Source of the DNA: an uncultured Bacteroidota bacterium
GTDB lineage: Bacteria; Bacteroidota; Bacteroidia; AKYH767-A; OLB10
Reading direction: 5' to 3'
DNA: 64,000 nt
Assembly: GCA_900696575.1 (NCBI GenBank)
Contig: CAADHD010000024.1
Span: 1 to 64,000, forward strand
In this document: positions 51,558-60,394 of the stretch, one piece after another
Numbering within the stretch: position 1 is the first letter of the stretch
How the letters are laid out: each line of letters starts with the position of its first letter
Position numbers and translations under genes: made by a program
The notes under the pieces: model-generated
Database searches by the model: none
Told to the model about the DNA's origin: nothing
The model's input: the letters and a program-made list of their open reading frames with translations, nothing else

Positions 51558-52967
51558 ATGAAAAAAATATTTTTAGCAGGCTATATGGTAGCCATCACCT
51601 TCAGCGCCTTTGCTCAGGAAACAGAAATTCGGCAGGCATCGTTCAGCAAAATTGTCATTAACGGAAAAGCTACTGTCATCCTTAAACAAGGAGAAGTATC
51701 GCAGTATTCATACAGCGATGAACGAGTAAAGCCGGAAATCAAAAATGATAAATTGGTTATCAATGGCGGGCCTGGAACCGTTGAAGTAACTGTAAAGGAG
51801 CTTTCTCTCATTGATATTCCGGGCGATGGCACAGTGATAAGTGAAGAATTATTTTCTGCCGGCAATTTAAGATTTGACATTTCAGGTTCAGGAAAAATTA
51901 CATTCAACAATCTGCAAACCGGTGAACTGAAAGCAAACATCAGCGGAATTGGGAAACTTAAACTAAGCGGAGAAGCCAAACTCGTTGAGCTCAACATCAG
52001 CGGATCAGGTAAAGCAGATGCCCTTGCATTCAAAACAAATACTCTCACCACCAACATCAGCGGTGCCGGTAAAATTTCTATGGATGTAACCGATGAACTG
52101 AATGCAAATATCAGCGGCTCAGGCTCTGTTAACTATGTAAATACACCGGCTAAAATCACACGAAGTATTTCAGGCATTGGAAAAATAGGATCTGCTTCTG
52201 GCAGTGAGTCATCATCCAAAAGCGATTCTGTTGAAGTAAATGTTGGCAATAAAAAAATCACGGTTGTTGATAATGACGGCAGCACCACGGTAAATGTTAA
52301 TTCAGGAAATAAAAAAGTGGTTTCCTATTCTAAAATTCAAACCGTGCAGCCTCATTGGGGAGGGTTTGAATTAGGATTCAATCAACTGTTTTCAGAACCA
52401 TTTAATACTGATATGTCTTCCGGCTATGAATACCTTGAGCTGAACAGCGGTAAATCCATTGCCATAAATCTGAATCTCTTTGACCATGGATTTAAAATTT
52501 CCAGGCATCATCTTCAATTGGTAACAGGCTTAGGAATTACCTGGAACAACTGGCGTTTTCAAAATGATGTTTACTTGGTTCCCAATCAAACACAACTTAC
52601 CGGTATGATTGATTCGGTTTCTATGCGCAAAAGCAAACTTACCGCTTCGTATGCTACCCTTCCTCTTTTGATTGAATTTAACTCGCATGAGATGGAAAGA
52701 AAATCCTTTCATATAGCCGCAGGTATTATTGGCGGATACAGAATCGGCACACACACTAAACGTGTTTACACTGAGAACAACAAAAAACGTAAGATTAAGG
52801 ACTATGATGATTTCAGTCTTGATACATTCCGTGCTGACGCAACTGTAAGAATCGGTTACCGCGGTTTTACACTTTTTGCAAGTTACGGCCTGATGCCGCT
52901 GTTCAAAACAAGCCAGGCTCCCGATTTGAAACCCTTCACAGTGGGTGTTGCATTGCTGAATTGGTAA
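51558..52967 (+). CDS. Outer-membrane protein with GIN (DUF2807) domain and beta-barrel
   Basis: 469 residues. Signal peptide 1-20 (ending AFAQ). A head-GIN domain (about 25-215) is built from repeats of the form ISG[SIA]GK at roughly 20-residue spacing, seen six or more times, which forms a beta-helix in characterised relatives. A Ser/Asp-rich linker (about 215-255) leads into a C-terminal outer-membrane beta-barrel (about 262-469), with FELGFNQLF and FTLFASYGLMPLF strands ending in an aromatic residue (LLNW). It is transcribed from a site matching the ECF promoter. I infer an envelope-stress or surface-maintenance protein under the adjacent sigma factor. A terminator follows. Confidence 0.85.
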   Translation: MKKIFLAGYMVAITFSAFAQETEIRQASFSKIVINGKATVILKQGEVSQYSYSDERVKPEIKNDKLVINGGPGTVEVTVKELSLIDIPGDGTVISEELFSAGNLRFDISGSGKITFNNLQTGELKANISGIGKLKLSGEAKLVELNISGSGKADALAFKTNTLTTNISGAGKISMDVTDELNANISGSGSVNYVNTPAKITRSISGIGKIGSASGSESSSKSDSVEVNVGNKKITVVDNDGSTTVNVNSGNKKVVSYSKIQTVQPHWGGFELGFNQLFSEPFNTDMSSGYEYLELNSGKSIAINLNLFDHGFKISRHHLQLVTGLGITWNNWRFQNDVYLVPNQTQLTGMIDSVSMRKSKLTASYATLPLLIEFNSHEMERKSFHIAAGIIGGYRIGTHTKRVYTENNKKRKIKDYDDFSLDTFRADATVRIGYRGFTLFASYGLMPLFKTSQAPDLKPFTVGVALLNW

Positions 52968-52996
52968 ACTATTTCTGACTCCGGTTAGGTGAATTC

Positions 52997-53022
52997 CTCC
53001 GGTTATTGACCGGAGATTTTTC
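52997..53022 (+). terminator. Terminator of the GIN-domain gene
   Basis: Perfect stem CTCCGGT/ACCGGAG, loop TATTG (52997-53015), then ATTTTT. It lies just before the asnB promoter. Confidence 0.8.
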
Positions 53023-53028
53023 ATTTAC

Positions 53029-53036
53029 CACCTTTG
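53029..53036 (+). promoter_or_regulatory. -7-like element immediately before asnB
   Basis: CACCTTTG, one mismatch to TAnnTTTG, ends 5 bases before the ATG at 53042; predicted leader close to zero. Confidence 0.4.
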
Positions 53037-53041
53037 CGCAC

Positions 53042-54937
53042 ATGTGTGGAATTAACGGCTTTTTTAATTATTCAAATCAAAACATAATAGATGCTGATGC
53101 GCTTATTCAGAAAATGAATCGTTGCCTTACTCATCGCGGCCCTGACGGAACAGGTATATGGAAGTATGAAAAAGACAGGATTTATCTCGGCCATCAGCGC
53201 CTGAGCATTATTGACCTGAGTACCGAAGCTGCCCAACCTATGCTTTCTGATTCAGGAAATGTAATTGTTTTTAACGGAGAGATTTACAACTACAAAGAAC
53301 TGAGGAAGCATACCGGCCGTAATCATTTCAAAAGCAAAAGCGATACGGAAGTACTGCTTTACTTGTACGAAAAATACGGGACAAATTGCCTGCAACTGCT
53401 TGACGGCATGTTTGCTTTTGCATTATGGGATAACGCAAGAAAAGAATTATTCATTGCACGCGACCGAGCCGGTGAGAAACCGTTTTACTATTCGTTGCAA
53501 AACGGGATTTTTTCTTTCTCTTCCGAAATAAAATCATTGCTTGAGCTTCCGTGGATGAAACCACATCTTGATGAAACTGCTTTCTATCACTTCCTCACCT
53601 TTAATCAGCTTGCTCCGCCCTTTACCATGTTTAAAGGAATTGAAAAGCTGCCTCCGGCCTCCATAATGACGGTGAAAAGCAACGGAACTTTTGACATCAC
53701 ACCTTATTGGGAAGTGAGTTATGAAAACCGTAAGACAAAGACAGAAGAAAACTGGGAGATTGAAACTTATCAGGTTTTTGAACAATCGGTAAAAAGCCGG
53801 ATGGTAAGTGATGTTCCTGTAGGCGCATTCCTGAGCGGAGGTGTTGACAGCAGCGCAGTGGTAGCTCACATGAGCCGCATCAGTCCTTACAAAATCAAAA
53901 CCTACAGCATTGGGTTCGAAAATCAGCCGGCTTATGATGAATTGGAATATGCCCGAAAAATTTCTGCCATGTTCAATACAGAACATTTTGAAAAAACCGT
54001 AACCGCTCAGGAGATTGCTGATTTTGTTCCTCGCATGGCCGATATTTTTGATGAGCCGCTGGCCGATCCGACCTGCATTCCGATTTATTTCATTTCGCAG
54101 AAAGCGCGCAGCGAAGGAACCATTGTGGTCTTGACAGGAGATGGCAGTGATGAAATTTATGCCGGCTATCGAAATTACCTTCGTTATCTGAAATTCTATC
54201 CCGCATATCACCGATACATGAAGCTGCCCGGGTTTATAAAACGAATTGCAGCGCATATTTCACAACTTAAAGATGAAACTTCACCGGTGGGTGAAATGCT
54301 GAGCCGGGCAGCATTGAATCAGGAATTTTTCTGGGGCTCGGCACGCAGCTTTAAAGAAAGCGCTAAAAAGAAATTTTTAAGTAAAAATTTCCGAGAACGT
54401 TCGCATTCACTAAGTTCATATCAGCTAATTCAGATGTACAGGAGTATGTATGAAAAGGTAAAGCCGGTAAATGCCACTGACCTTGACTGGATGTGTTATC
54501 TCGGTTTTAAAATGAATGACCCGAACCGTTATCTTACACGTGCTGATAAACTCGGTATGGCTAATTCTGTGGAAACCCGCGCTCCGTTTATGAGCCATCA
54601 TGTGGTGAATCATGCCCTGAACATTCCCGCTCAATTGAAAATGAAAAACGGTGAGCCTAAATACATTCTTAAAAAATCATTGGAAAAAATTCTGCCTCAT
54701 GAAATCCTGTACCGTAAAAAAATGGGATTCTCTGTACCACTTCGCGAATGGGCCGGAGGATATATGAGTGATTATGTGGAACAGAATCTGAAAAGCTTTG
54801 CTTCTGACACCGGACTGTTTGATGCCAATGGTCTTACTGAATTAATCCGGCAGATTAAAGCCGGCAGTAAAAGCAATGTGAACGATTTATTTACGCTCTA
54901 CTTTCTGATGGCGTGGTTCAGGAGGTGGTTAAAATAG
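53042..54937 (+). CDS. asnB: Asparagine synthase (glutamine-hydrolysing)
   Basis: 631 residues. The start is fixed at the ATG at 53042, because Cys2 must be the N-terminal nucleophile of the class II glutaminase (MCGINGFF); a TTG lies 36 bases upstream in frame. The glutaminase domain (1-200) has RGPDGTG, HQRLSIIDLS and FNGEIYNY. The synthetase domain (about 235-625) has the ATP pyrophosphatase loop FLSGGVDSSAVVAH (about 260-273) and LTGDGSDEIYAGY. It makes asparagine from aspartate and glutamine, though family members also amidate sugars or peptides. It stands alone on the plus strand, converging with the hybrid kinase gene. Confidence 0.93.
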   Translation: MCGINGFFNYSNQNIIDADALIQKMNRCLTHRGPDGTGIWKYEKDRIYLGHQRLSIIDLSTEAAQPMLSDSGNVIVFNGEIYNYKELRKHTGRNHFKSKSDTEVLLYLYEKYGTNCLQLLDGMFAFALWDNARKELFIARDRAGEKPFYYSLQNGIFSFSSEIKSLLELPWMKPHLDETAFYHFLTFNQLAPPFTMFKGIEKLPPASIMTVKSNGTFDITPYWEVSYENRKTKTEENWEIETYQVFEQSVKSRMVSDVPVGAFLSGGVDSSAVVAHMSRISPYKIKTYSIGFENQPAYDELEYARKISAMFNTEHFEKTVTAQEIADFVPRMADIFDEPLADPTCIPIYFISQKARSEGTIVVLTGDGSDEIYAGYRNYLRYLKFYPAYHRYMKLPGFIKRIAAHISQLKDETSPVGEMLSRAALNQEFFWGSARSFKESAKKKFLSKNFRERSHSLSSYQLIQMYRSMYEKVKPVNATDLDWMCYLGFKMNDPNRYLTRADKLGMANSVETRAPFMSHHVVNHALNIPAQLKMKNGEPKYILKKSLEKILPHEILYRKKMGFSVPLREWAGGYMSDYVEQNLKSFASDTGLFDANGLTELIRQIKAGSKSNVNDLFTLYFLMAWFRRWLK

Positions 54938-55011
54938 TTTAGGCCAGCTTGCGGCTGACTGAATTTATCATGCGAAAAACTGATTACTGCAAATCCCGGT
55001 ACAATTTTTAA

Positions 55012-58000
55012 TCAGGCAAGCTTTTGAATTTCGTTAGCTGTTTTATTGAAAATATCATCCAGTTGTTCAATCAGATTTTTTAAACCTGCAGCATTCTTTT
55101 CAAGACATTGCTCTTCAATCTTTTTACAAAGTGCAGCTATTTTTGCTGCTCCCAAATTAAGGCTACTGCCTTTCAGCTTATGAGCGGCATTTCCTGCTGC
55201 TTCCAGGTTAGCTGATTCGATATTTTGCCGAATGGCCGTTAAGAGAGAAGGAGTGAGTTTCATGTACATTTCGGTAAGCTGTCTGAAAAATTTCCCACTG
55301 TCATCACCTCCAAGTTTTTTTAGCTGAGTTATTACTTTCATATCAAGTAACGGTTCTTCTGTTATTTGAGAAGAAGATATACCGGAATTCTGCAACAGTT
55401 TCTTTCCTTTCCATTTGGTGATGACTGTTTTCAAATCGCTCATACGTACCGGCTTGGTAATATAATCGTCCATACCGGCTGCCAGGCATTTCTCTTTATC
55501 ACCTTGCAAGGCATAAGCCGTCATGGCAATGATAACAGGCTGCTCTTTGTCATTTTGTTTACGGATTTCAGCAGTGGCCTGCAGTCCATCCATTTCAGGC
55601 ATCTGCACATCCATAAAAATCAAATCGGCTTTTCGGTATTTTATAAAATCTACAGCAGCTTTTCCATCGGCAACCATTTCGGGTTCATAGCCAAGCTTGC
55701 CGAGTATGGTTTTTACTAACAGTTGATTTACCTCATTGTCTTCGGCAACAAGAATACTCAGCGGAATATGCTCCCATTGTGTTTCATCCATGCCGCTGCT
55801 GCCTGAAAAATCTTTTTCGGGCTTTTCGGAAATGGTGAGACTTTCAGTTAAATCAAACTGAGCGGTGAAATAAAACACAGAGCCTTTGCCCGGCTCGCTC
55901 TGCACCCATATTTTTCCGTTCATCAATGAAACCAACCGTGCGCTGATAGCAAGTCCTAAGCCCGTTCCGCCATACTTACTGAATGTACTTGCATCGGCCT
56001 GAGAAAACTCCTGAAAAAGATTTCGCTGCTGCTCTGCTGTCATGCCAATGCCTGTATCGCTTACGGCAAACTGGAGAGTAGATTTCCCACCGGAAAAACT
56101 TTCCGGCTTTACCATGATAGCAATTCCACCCTCATGGGTAAACTTAATGGCATTGCCTGTAAGATTGATAAGTATCTGCCTAAGACGGTTCTTATCGCCA
56201 ATAATCTCTGCCGGAACAGAGGAATCAAGTTTATAGCTGAGTTTCAGGTTTTTCTCCTGCGCTTTTGCGTAAAGGATATTGAATGTTTCTTCTATACACT
56301 GCCGTATGCTGAATACTGACTTTTCAAGCTCTAATTTTTCAGATTCTATTTTGGAATAGTCGAGCACATCATTGATTATCTGCATAAGCGTTTCGCTGCT
56401 TAGCTGCAGTGACTGCACATAATTTTTCTGCTGTTTGTCAAGTTTGGTATCGTTAAGCAAATCAAGCATGCCGATAATGCCTCCTAACGGAGTACGAATT
56501 TCATGGCTCATAGTAGCAAGGAAGCGTGATTTGGCCAAATTGGCACGCTCTGCTTCTTCGCGTGCACGGTTAATCTCTTCTTCGTTCAGAATTTGCTTTG
56601 TTACATCACGAACAAACATGGAAATGCCGGTAATCATGCGGTTATTGCCGGCTACAGGCCGCAATGACCAATCGAAAAAAACTGTTCGGTTATCCGTTAA
56701 TGAATACTGTTCACGAAAAAACAGCGATTCACCTTTCATCACTTCGCTTAATCGCTGTTGCCATTGCTGTTGTGTATTCAGAGGAAAGGCCGAAAGAAAA
56801 TTTGTATTTGGCAAAGGAGGTTTGCCTGTTGCTGTCTGTATGCTTCGCACAAACGGCTCATTCAATATGCGTATGCTGAAATCGTAATTCAATGAGCAAA
56901 TGCCATCATCAGTACTTTCAAGAAGGAGAGTAAGGTCGGTAGAAGATTGACGCAGCGACTGCTCAAGATTTTTTTCACGGCTTATGTCTTCTACCATGAT
57001 AATAGCTCCCGGCTCCTCATTGTCTTTAAAAGCCGATGCGCTGAAAATGGTGTGCACTACAGTTCCGTTTTTTCGAAGCAACTTTAATTCTTCTTTAAAC
57101 GGCCCGCCATTTCCCTGTATCAGTCCATTCATTTTATTCCGGAAGGCATTGGCTTCGTTCGGATGAATCAGATCAGGAAGTTTTAACTGACTCAATTCAT
57201 CGGATGAATATCCCAGCATGGAAACCATGACATGATTGGTATGCAGGATCTTTGCAGACGAATTGATAAAAGTGATTCCTGTCTGGCTTTCATCCAGAAT
57301 TTTTTTGAACACCTTTTGCCTCTCTCCTACTTCGGCTAAACGATGGCGAGTAACATTGCTGGCAATCCATAAATAACAAGCCGATTGATTTACCGGGCTG
57401 ATGACTTTCCGTCCTGTCATCTGCAACCATAATTCATTACCTATTACATCCAGCGTTTTTACCTGAACACTGTGCGAAGAGTCCTGATTCAATAAAGGAT
57501 TGGCATGAATCAATTCTTCCAGAAAAGGATGGGTTGTTAAAGTAGAATCGCTTCGCAATCCGGTGAGTTCGGAAAAGGAGCGATTCACCATTACCGGATT
57601 GCCGGATTGGTCAAGAATAAGAATGCCATCGGTAATTCGATCAAAGAAATGTCGAAGTTCCAATGCATTGGTTTCGCTTTGCGAAAGCTGATTCCGGAAA
57701 TGAGTAACCTCTACCAACTCAACGGATACTAAATTGTTTCCCGGCTGCAGTCGGCTCCATAAAATCTGAATGAAGCAATCCGTGCCGTTTTGCTCAACAC
57801 TGATTTCATCGTGCAACACTTCAGTAGAAAACTCATGTTTCATCCGTTGCCATACACGGTTATCAAAAAGTTGATCAGCATAAATTTTATCTTCCGTTTT
57901 ATCTGAAAAGAAATTTTTAGCTGCTTTACTCATATATGTTATCCGGCCATCCTTCATATCAACAACAAGATGCATTCCCGGCAAATTCATTTCTGACGAA

Positions 58001-58506
58001 CCTGCTGTTTCATTAAATCTGCCTGCTGCCAGCAACAGGGCAGCCATCAGAAAATAAACAATAAAATAAGCTGCTTTGAACGATAAAGAAGCATGGTTAA
58101 GAACTATTAAAAGCAGAACTGAGAGTAAAAAGGTAAACAACAAACCGTAAATCAGTTTTTGCCGGTCTATGCCCGAGAAGAAATGTAAGGCAATGATTGC
58201 CCATGCTAATGAAATATATTCAGGGTTGTAAAAGATAATTCCGCAGAGAAACAACGCCATGAATTTTGAGAATGTATTGAACAGAAAATTCAGTTTTTCA
58301 TAGCCGCTTATCATCGAATAAATAAAAATAGCTGCCGGAAAAACAATCAGCACGGCTCTCGGAATGATAAATTCCTTTACCGAATGGTCAGTAATCTGCC
58401 AAGCGAATAACAAAGCAGCATACCCCGCAAGCATAACTTTTAAAACAGCCGGTTGCCCTAGGCGATTTGTCAGGCTCAAATAGTTTATGAAAAAACCGGA
58501 GGTCAT
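55012..58506 (-). CDS. Hybrid sensor histidine kinase with PAS, receiver and Hpt domains
   Basis: 1164 residues. The N-terminus (about 20-165) has six hydrophobic segments, a membrane sensor region. Then come about four PAS domains (about 165-640), HisKA with the phospho-acceptor in [10 protein letters not shown] (about 667), HATPase_c (about 770-895; [19 protein letters not shown] as [26 protein letters not shown]), a receiver (about 912-1035; phospho-Asp in [11 protein letters not shown], about 965) and a C-terminal Hpt (about 1070-1160; [10 protein letters not shown], His about 1109). All phosphorelay residues from His through Asp to His are in one chain. No response regulator with an output domain is adjacent; the receiver-only protein at 12.1 kb is distant. 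The signal is unknown. Confidence 0.92.
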   Translation of the reverse strand: MTSGFFINYLSLTNRLGQPAVLKVMLAGYAALLFAWQITDHSVKEFIIPRAVLIVFPAAIFIYSMISGYEKLNFLFNTFSKFMALFLCGIIFYNPEYISLAWAIIALHFFSGIDRQKLIYGLLFTFLLSVLLLIVLNHASLSFKAAYFIVYFLMAALLLAAGRFNETAGSSEMNLPGMHLVVDMKDGRITYMSKAAKNFFSDKTEDKIYADQLFDNRVWQRMKHEFSTEVLHDEISVEQNGTDCFIQILWSRLQPGNNLVSVELVEVTHFRNQLSQSETNALELRHFFDRITDGILILDQSGNPVMVNRSFSELTGLRSDSTLTTHPFLEELIHANPLLNQDSSHSVQVKTLDVIGNELWLQMTGRKVISPVNQSACYLWIASNVTRHRLAEVGERQKVFKKILDESQTGITFINSSAKILHTNHVMVSMLGYSSDELSQLKLPDLIHPNEANAFRNKMNGLIQGNGGPFKEELKLLRKNGTVVHTIFSASAFKDNEEPGAIIMVEDISREKNLEQSLRQSSTDLTLLLESTDDGICSLNYDFSIRILNEPFVRSIQTATGKPPLPNTNFLSAFPLNTQQQWQQRLSEVMKGESLFFREQYSLTDNRTVFFDWSLRPVAGNNRMITGISMFVRDVTKQILNEEEINRAREEAERANLAKSRFLATMSHEIRTPLGGIIGMLDLLNDTKLDKQQKNYVQSLQLSSETLMQIINDVLDYSKIESEKLELEKSVFSIRQCIEETFNILYAKAQEKNLKLSYKLDSSVPAEIIGDKNRLRQILINLTGNAIKFTHEGGIAIMVKPESFSGGKSTLQFAVSDTGIGMTAEQQRNLFQEFSQADASTFSKYGGTGLGLAISARLVSLMNGKIWVQSEPGKGSVFYFTAQFDLTESLTISEKPEKDFSGSSGMDETQWEHIPLSILVAEDNEVNQLLVKTILGKLGYEPEMVADGKAAVDFIKYRKADLIFMDVQMPEMDGLQATAEIRKQNDKEQPVIIAMTAYALQGDKEKCLAAGMDDYITKPVRMSDLKTVITKWKGKKLLQNSGISSSQITEEPLLDMKVITQLKKLGGDDSGKFFRQLTEMYMKLTPSLLTAIRQNIESANLEAAGNAAHKLKGSSLNLGAAKIAALCKKIEEQCLEKNAAGLKNLIEQLDDIFNKTANEIQKLA

Positions 58507-58599
58507 CAGAATACAGTTTGGAAGCCTTTGCGAAGGCTTAAGAACTTATACTCTGAAAATAGCAAAAGGTTAAGCAAGAAATGGCATTGTTTTAAAAGG

Positions 58600-59022
58600 C
58601 TAATGAGGAGTATTTTTTTCATTTCCTTCAGTAGTTTTTTCTCCGGTTTCTTCCGGAAGATCTTTCAGTATCAGGTACCAGGAAACTAATTTTTTAATGT
58701 CGGAGGGATAGACTCTTTCGCGGTCAAAATCAGGAACCACCTGACCTAAAAATTCAATAAGTGCTTTATTATCAGACTTTGGGCTGACAGGTAATTCGTT
58801 TCCGAATTTTTCTTTAACCAGCTTTAAAATTTCAGACAGCGGTTTGTCTTCACTGGTGGTGAACATGCTGATTTCGCTCAGGCGGCTGATGCGTTCCGAA
58901 GCATTAGCCACAGTGCGTTTCCCATTTGTTAACGATTCAATAACCACCCCGTTTTTTGCCTGAGAAAGCAACCGGTACAAACCGGGTTTACCGGAAATCG
59001 AAAGTATTTTTTCAATATTCAT
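58600..59022 (-). CDS. DUF5606 family protein
   Basis: 140 residues. The N-terminus MNIEKILSISGKPGLYRLL and the segments RISRLSEISMFTTSEDKPLSEIL (as SEISMFTTSEDK) and PDFDRERVYPSDIKKLVSWY (as DRERVYPSDIKKLVSWY) match the DUF5606 family, found across Bacteroidota and of unknown function. It is soluble, with no signal peptide or membrane segment, and has a charged, probably disordered tail (EETGEKTTEGNEKN). It lies upstream of the hybrid kinase on the same strand, with 93 bases between, so cotranscription is possible but not shown. Confidence 0.88.
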   Translation of the reverse strand: MNIEKILSISGKPGLYRLLSQAKNGVVIESLTNGKRTVANASERISRLSEISMFTTSEDKPLSEILKLVKEKFGNELPVSPKSDNKALIEFLGQVVPDFDRERVYPSDIKKLVSWYLILKDLPEETGEKTTEGNEKNTPH

Positions 59023-59143
59023 AACCTGTTAAAATTCATACAGGGTGCTAAGGTGAATAAAAATCAGCACAGATTAACGTGTACTGAATCTTGTTTTTAA
59101 CTGCCTTGAATTAACTATTATTGTAACCTGTAAATCCATCACT

Positions 59144-60388
59144 ATGCCGTCAGTTTGCTTTTATTTTCAGGTGCATCAGCCCTACCGGCTTCGCAGGTAT
59201 TCTTTTTTAGAATTAGGCAAAAATCATTTTTACGAAGACGATGAAAAGAACAGGGCCATTCTTAATAAAGTTTCAGATAAATGCTACCTGCCTGCCAATA
59301 CTTTGATGCTTGAGCTGATTAAAAAATACAAAGGCAAGTTCCGTATCAGTTATTCCATCAGTGGTGTAGCCCTGGAACAGTTTCAATCCTTCAGGCCTGA
59401 TGTACTTAAATCCTTTCAGGAATTAGCCAAAACCGGTTGTGTTGAATTTCTTTCGGAAACATATTTTCACTCATTGTCTTTTATTTTTTCACAGAAAGAA
59501 TTCAAACGGCAGGTTGAATTGCACCGTACTGCCATTGAAAAACATTTCGGAGTAACACCTGATGTTTTCAGAAACACAGAATTGATTTACAGCAATGCAG
59601 TAGCTGCTGTTGTGGAGAAGATGGGATACAAAGCCATTCTTTGCGAAGGGGTTGACAGAATACTCGGAAACCGTACTCCCAATTTTGTTTATAAACCACA
59701 GGGGTCAAAAAAGATAAAATTGCTTTTGAAAAATTATCGCCTCAGTGATGATATTGCCTTCCGTTTTTCAGACCGCAATTGGAGCGAATGGCCGCTTCAT
59801 GCCGATACGTTTGCTTCATGGGTTCATAAAGTTGCCGGAAATGGCGATACTGTCAATCTGTTTATGGATTATGAAACATTCGGAGAGCATCAATGGGAAT
59901 CAACCGGCATTTTTGATTTTATGAAATACCTGCCCGGTGAAATTCTTAAACATCAGGATTTCGGATTTAAAACTCCTTCTGAAACCATCAAGGCTTACAA
60001 AGCGCGCGATGTGTATGACGTACCCGAATACACCTCCTGGGCCGATGCCGAACGCGACCTCTCTGCATGGCTTAGCAACAGCATGGAAAAAGAAGCTGCA
60101 AAAAGATTGTATGCTATGGAAAAAGCCGTCTTAGCAACAGGCAATGAAGAATTTATTCATACATGGGGTAAACTCCAGACCAGCGATCATTTCTACTATA
60201 TGTGTACCAAATTCTGGAGTGATGGCGATGTGCACAAATACTTCAGCCCGTATGATTCCCCTTACGATGCCTATATTTTTTACATGAATGCTCTCAATGA
60301 CTTTGAGGCCACTCTGAAAAAAATGAAACCTGCCGCACCGGTTAAAATTGTCAGAAAAACTGCTGCTGCGAAAGCGAAAACTGTTTGA
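59144..60388 (+). CDS. Glycoside hydrolase family 57 (alpha-amylase-like)
   Basis: 414 residues. The GH57 motif order is visible: HQPYRLR, the FLSETYFHSLSF segment, RNTELIYS (Glu about 147, expected nucleophile) and LFMDYETFGEHQW (Asp about 242, expected acid/base). There is no signal peptide, so it is likely cytoplasmic and acts on glycogen or maltodextrins. The Lys/Ala-rich C-terminal tail (KKMKPAAPVKIVRKTAAAKAKTV, an alanine/lysine run) is basic and probably disordered. Bacteroidota often place a GH57 near glycogen genes and a glycosyltransferase; neither is in the window. It converges with the type-B T9SS cargo gene across 6 bases. Confidence 0.9.
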   Translation: MPSVCFYFQVHQPYRLRRYSFLELGKNHFYEDDEKNRAILNKVSDKCYLPANTLMLELIKKYKGKFRISYSISGVALEQFQSFRPDVLKSFQELAKTGCVEFLSETYFHSLSFIFSQKEFKRQVELHRTAIEKHFGVTPDVFRNTELIYSNAVAAVVEKMGYKAILCEGVDRILGNRTPNFVYKPQGSKKIKLLLKNYRLSDDIAFRFSDRNWSEWPLHADTFASWVHKVAGNGDTVNLFMDYETFGEHQWESTGIFDFMKYLPGEILKHQDFGFKTPSETIKAYKARDVYDVPEYTSWADAERDLSAWLSNSMEKEAAKRLYAMEKAVLATGNEEFIHTWGKLQTSDHFYYMCTKFWSDGDVHKYFSPYDSPYDAYIFYMNALNDFEATLKKMKPAAPVKIVRKTAAAKAKTV

Positions 60389-60394
60389 AAACAT

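Noticed and set aside
53534-54256. A 240-codon minus-strand open frame inside asnB
   Set aside because: It is antisense to the synthetase domain with intact motifs; no independent promoter or domain is seen.
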